Translations under genes and position numbers: made by a program
The notes under the pieces: generated by a model
What the model was told of the DNA's origin: nothing
What the model saw: only the letters and a program-made list of their open reading frames with translations
Databases searched by the model: none
Assembly: GCA_041745395.1 (NCBI GenBank)
Contig: JBGTIZ010000330.1
Location: 1-8,057, forward strand
Direction: 5' to 3'
DNA: 8,057 nt
DNA from: Hadersleviella sp041745395
Lineage (GTDB): Bacteria > Chloroflexota > Anaerolineae > Promineifilales > Promineifilaceae
Shown: positions 6,243 through 8,057 of the stretch, in pieces
Layout: every line of letters starts with the position of its first letter
How positions within the stretch are numbered: the stretch's first letter is position 1

Positions 6243-6270
6243 GGTGCAAGATGCAGGGTGCAAGGAGCAT
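6243..6270. repeat. Four-unit heptamer array (GRTGCAR) in the truB leader
   Basis: GGTGCAA, GATGCAG, GGTGCAA and GGAGCAT follow one another in exact 7-nt register. On the coding (leftward) strand they read as CTTGCACC-like units that run up to the TAA preceding the truB ATG, where a ribosome-binding site would normally be. The array has a single orientation, unlike the paired arrays in the neighbouring gaps. Confidence 0.6.
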
Positions 6271-6283
6271 CGTTAACTGGGGC

Positions 6284-6311
6284 TGTCGAAGCTGGCTGAG
6301 CTTGTCGAAGC
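6284..6311. repeat. Direct repeat TGTCGAAGC in the nrnA-truB gap
   Basis: TGTCGAAGC occurs at 6284-6292 and 6303-6311, 19 bases apart. The second copy is within CTGAGCTTGTCGAAG, whose complement is CTTCGACAAGCTCAG, a word I recall as a dispersed repeat in many bacterial genomes. It lies just after the nrnA stop codon. Confidence 0.45.
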
Positions 6312-6317
6312 CAACTC

Positions 6318-7316
6318 TCATTGCTCAGAACTCAGCGCTCGTTGCTGGGCCATCATCTCTTTAGCGCGACGAATCACTTGGAACTCCACCTCTTCAAGCG
6401 CCCCGATGACGGTACAGCCCGACGCCAGCCGATGTCCGCCCCCGCCAAAAGAAACGGCCAGCTCAGCCACATCATAAGGCAGGCGACTGCGAAAGCCGAC
6501 CACGATGCGGTCGTTATCCCGTTCGGTAAAAATCGCGCTCATAGCCGCTTCGTTCACATCAGCGATAAAATTGCCCAGCCCATCAACCGACCCCCTGTTA
6601 TTACCAAGGTCATAACGGTCATCCAAGCTGATGCTTGTCCACGAGACGCCCTCTTCCAGCTTCATTTTGTTCAAGCCCACGCGCCACAATTGCAAATCGG
6701 CATACGGCCGCAAAATCAACGCCTGCATCACAATGCTGGGCAAATCCGCGCCGGCGTCCATCAGTTCACTCGCCACTTTCATCGTGTGGCTGTTCACGCT
6801 GGAGACGCGAAAGCAAAGCGTGTCTGTTACCAAACCAGTCATCAAGCTCATCGCCATCTCGGCCGTGATGGTCGCGCCCAACTCGGGAAGCAGAACGGCC
6901 AAAATTTCGGTCGTGGAGGTAGTATCTGCCAATACAATGTTCACTTTACCAAATTCAGTGTTGCTGATGTGGTGGTCAATATTGATGATCGGTGGCTTGG
7001 GTTTAGGCAATTTGCTGTACACCTGACCCAGCCGCTCTTTATCACCACAATCTACGGTGATTAGCAAATCATAGGCGACTTGCTGGTCGGTGACGGTCAC
7101 CATCTCATTAACGAGGGATAAATAGCGGTATTTTTCGGGAGCGGGGTCGTCACAGGCAAGGGTAAAAGGTTTGCCTAACTGGGCGAGGGTTTGTCCCACG
7201 GCCGTGAGTGAACCAATCGCGTCGCCGTCTGGGTGTAAATGACATATCACCAAAACATGCTCGGCCGTGTCAATCATGCGCTTCATCTGCGCCACTTTCT
7301 CTGCTGGTAAAACCAT
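6318..7316 (-). CDS. nrnA: DHH-family bifunctional oligoribonuclease / pAp phosphatase NrnA
   Basis: This 332-residue protein is the usual length for NrnA-type DHH/DHHA1 phosphoesterases. These degrade short oligoribonucleotides to mononucleotides and dephosphorylate 3'-phosphoadenosine 5'-phosphate. The DHH domain has motif I HLHPDGDAIGS (26-36, metal ligands His26, Asp30 and Asp32), motif II VDCGD (88-92) and the name motif DHH (114-116). The C-terminal DHHA1 domain carries the substrate-binding GGGGH (291-295) followed by RLASGC. The ATG is preceded by AAAAAGG with 9-nt spacing. The position between rbfA and truB is a conserved arrangement in many bacteria and supports the assignment. The paralogous families, RecJ and GdpP/DhhP phosphodiesterases, are longer or carry extra domains. 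One exact CACGGCCGTG (7197-7206, peptide TAV) and two CACGGCCGAG copies (peptide TAE) lie inside. Confidence 0.93.
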   Translation of the reverse strand: MVLPAEKVAQMKRMIDTAEHVLVICHLHPDGDAIGSLTAVGQTLAQLGKPFTLACDDPAPEKYRYLSLVNEMVTVTDQQVAYDLLITVDCGDKERLGQVYSKLPKPKPPIINIDHHISNTEFGKVNIVLADTTSTTEILAVLLPELGATITAEMAMSLMTGLVTDTLCFRVSSVNSHTMKVASELMDAGADLPSIVMQALILRPYADLQLWRVGLNKMKLEEGVSWTSISLDDRYDLGNNRGSVDGLGNFIADVNEAAMSAIFTERDNDRIVVGFRSRLPYDVAELAVSFGGGGHRLASGCTVIGALEEVEFQVIRRAKEMMAQQRALSSEQ

Positions 7317-7333
7317 GAAATACTACCTTTTTG

Positions 7334-7434
7334 GAGAGCTATAAGCTTTGAGCCGTAAGCCGTAAGAAGCTCTCGTGCTGTACCCAGCCATGTCACCTAA
7401 AAATCAGCTTATAGCTTATGGCTTATCGCTTATA
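7334..7434. repeat. Paired inverted heptamer arrays in the rbfA-nrnA gap
   Basis: The left array (7340-7367) reads TATAAGC, TTTGAGC, CGTAAGC, CGTAAGA. The right array (7407-7434) reads GCTTATA, GCTTATG, GCTTATC, GCTTATA, a perfect GCTTATN fourfold repeat. The arrays are inverted relative to each other and can form a long imperfect hairpin. The left array is also bracketed by its own 7-bp inverted repeat, GAGAGCT (7334-7340) and AGCTCTC (7368-7374). No T-tract follows on the leftward strand, so this is likely an mRNA structure inside the operon rather than a terminator. Confidence 0.7.
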
Positions 7435-7444
7435 ACCAATCTAT

Positions 7445-7840
7445 CTACGCCTCAGCCGCATCTTCCTCTTTATCTTCATCTTCTTCAACGGGCGCGGGCG
7501 GAATGTCTAACGTGTTCAGCAATTCATCTATTTCCTGCGCGTTTTGCAGAGAATGATCCCAGTGAAAATGCATCTGGGGCAATTTGCGAAGTCGCACCCG
7601 CTGGCTCAGTTCGCGGCGCAGGTAAGAAAGGGCATGTTCAATGCCTTCCATCACTTCGGCCTGCCGCTCTTCATCCCCCAGCGCGTTGACATAAATGTCA
7701 GCATGTTGCAGTTCTCGGTCAATGCCCACGCGGGTAATTGTAATACCCTGCACACGCGGGTCGCTCAACTCTAGGCGAAAAATCTCACTCAACGTAAAGC
7801 GAATTTGCTCGGCCGTGCGTTGCTGTTTAATCGTTCCCAT
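7445..7840 (-). CDS. rbfA: Ribosome-binding factor A (30S maturation factor)
   Basis: This 131-residue protein has a KH-type fold. RbfA binds the 30S subunit and assists 16S rRNA 5'-end maturation; in enterobacteria it is cold-inducible. Family features visible are the N-terminal helix QRTAEQIRFTLSEIFRLEL (7-25), the DPRVQGITITRVGIDREL strand region (27-44) with QHADIYV (45-51), and the C-terminal LPQMHFHWDHS (87-97). The last 13 residues form a strongly acidic tail, which is variable in the family. The start is supported by TAGGAG (complement of 7850-7855) about 9 nt upstream of the ATG. It is the first gene of the leftward cluster, followed by nrnA 128 bp on. infB, its frequent upstream partner, is not adjacent here; a terminator lies about 40 nt before the start codon. 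Confidence 0.93.
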   Translation of the reverse strand: MGTIKQQRTAEQIRFTLSEIFRLELSDPRVQGITITRVGIDRELQHADIYVNALGDEERQAEVMEGIEHALSYLRRELSQRVRLRKLPQMHFHWDHSLQNAQEIDELLNTLDIPPAPVEEDEDKEEDAAEA

Positions 7841-7879
7841 TGATTTACACTCCTATCGTTACCAAACCAAGTCAGAGGC

Positions 7880-7915
7880 AAAAAAACGGCCGGGTCAACC
7901 AGCGATCCGGCCGTT
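7880..7915 (-). terminator. Strong intrinsic terminator in the rbfA leader (possible attenuator)
   Basis: AACGGCCGG (7885-7893) and CCGGCCGTT (7907-7915) form a perfect 9-bp GC-rich stem with a 13-nt loop. Read leftward, the stem is followed by seven U (complement of 7880-7886). There is no matching T-run on the other strand, so the direction is leftward. The U-tract ends only about 40 nt before the rbfA start codon. It either ends an upstream leftward transcript or attenuates rbfA transcription. Confidence 0.8.
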
Positions 7916-8057
7916 AACTTCTGCAAAACAAATGAGTCAAGCAAAATGAGCTAAGCCAATTTTTACCAACGATTCAGCACACTTTCCTTTTACTCATTAT
8001 TAATTATTCGGCATGATTCAGAAAACCGTTCAAAGTTACCTTTACACCGTCGCTTCG
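7916..8057. other. AT-rich region upstream of the rbfA terminator, no clear gene
   Basis: Two leftward frames are open from the window edge: one would end at 8004 with tail GFLNHAE, the other slightly later. Neither is distinguishable from chance. A leftward TTGACT (near 7934-7939) is a possible -35 element, but its -10 partner is poor. No heptamer array or CACGGCCGTG copy is present. Confidence 0.35.

Larger units (their letters stand above)
1665..7206. repeat. Dispersed 10-bp palindrome CACGGCCGTG, 12 exact copies
   Basis: Exact copies start at 1665, 2214, 2694, 4384, 4455, 4882, 5035, 5549, 5639, 5966, 6148 and 7197. Variants with one changed end base (CTCGGCCGTG) start at 3229, 3789, 6858, 7260 and 7808. 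Others are CACGGCCGTC at 2288, ATCGGCCGTG at 4396 and CACGGCCCTG at 5612. With equal base frequencies a given 10-mer is expected about 0.008 times in 8 kb, so the excess is extreme. Eleven exact copies lie within genes and one between genes; ribF and truB carry four each. Confidence 0.9.

Noticed and set aside
6321..7064. A 247-codon rightward open frame antisense to nrnA
   Set aside because: It is the mirror of a gene with complete DHH/DHHA1 motifs, encodes a His/Gln-rich sequence with no recognisable domain, and lacks a ribosome-binding site.
72..7434. CRISPR array
   Set aside because: The repeats have 7-8 nt units without spacers of constant length, are degenerate, and no cas genes are present.
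8004..8057. C-terminal fragment of a leftward gene at the window edge
   Set aside because: Seventeen codons ending in GFLNHAE, with a competing open frame of similar length. It does not resemble the ends of infB or nusA as I know them, so there is too little to call a gene.

Overview
The window looks like a chromosomal segment of a bacterium, most likely of the phylum Chloroflexota (Anaerolineae-like). This placement is an inference. It rests on the gene order rbfA-nrnA-truB-ribF, on a secreted beta-propeller protein ending in a -FMPLV- tail (a tail type I associate from memory with exported Chloroflexota proteins), and on moderate GC. No marker gene fixes the taxon. There are no tRNA or rRNA genes, CRISPR arrays, transposases or integrases.

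Layout. Positions 1-42 may be the 3' end of a rightward gene. A leftward gene (135-2063) encodes a 642-residue exported beta-propeller protein, and a hairpin terminator overlaps its stop codon. A divergent intergenic region of about 500 bp follows. Next come two rightward FKBP-type peptidyl-prolyl isomerase genes: a lipoprotein (2566-3450) and a cytoplasmic tandem-domain protein (3639-4286). Convergent to them is a leftward housekeeping cluster, in transcription order rbfA (7445-7840), nrnA (6318-7316), truB (5357-6238) and ribF (4360-5289). It serves ribosome maturation, oligoribonucleotide/pAp turnover, tRNA pseudouridylation and flavin cofactor synthesis. A strong leftward intrinsic terminator lies only about 40 nt upstream of rbfA, inside what is probably its leader.

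The genes are mostly ordinary; the unusual content is in the repeats. (1) The 10-bp palindrome CACGGCCGTG occurs 12 times exactly, with at least eight close variants. Eleven exact copies lie inside genes, where they recurrently encode the peptides TAV or HGRV. This resembles the HIP1 phenomenon of cyanobacteria with a different word. (2) Seven of the eight intergenic gaps hold short tandem arrays with a 7-nt period (8-nt in one), often as inverted pairs able to fold into long hairpins. The unit differs between gaps (AAGTNAR, GCTTATN, GRTGCAR, GCTGA-N3), but the architecture is the same. Several arrays overlap stop codons or replace the expected Shine-Dalgarno region, so the arrays appear to shape 3' ends and leaders of the genes.
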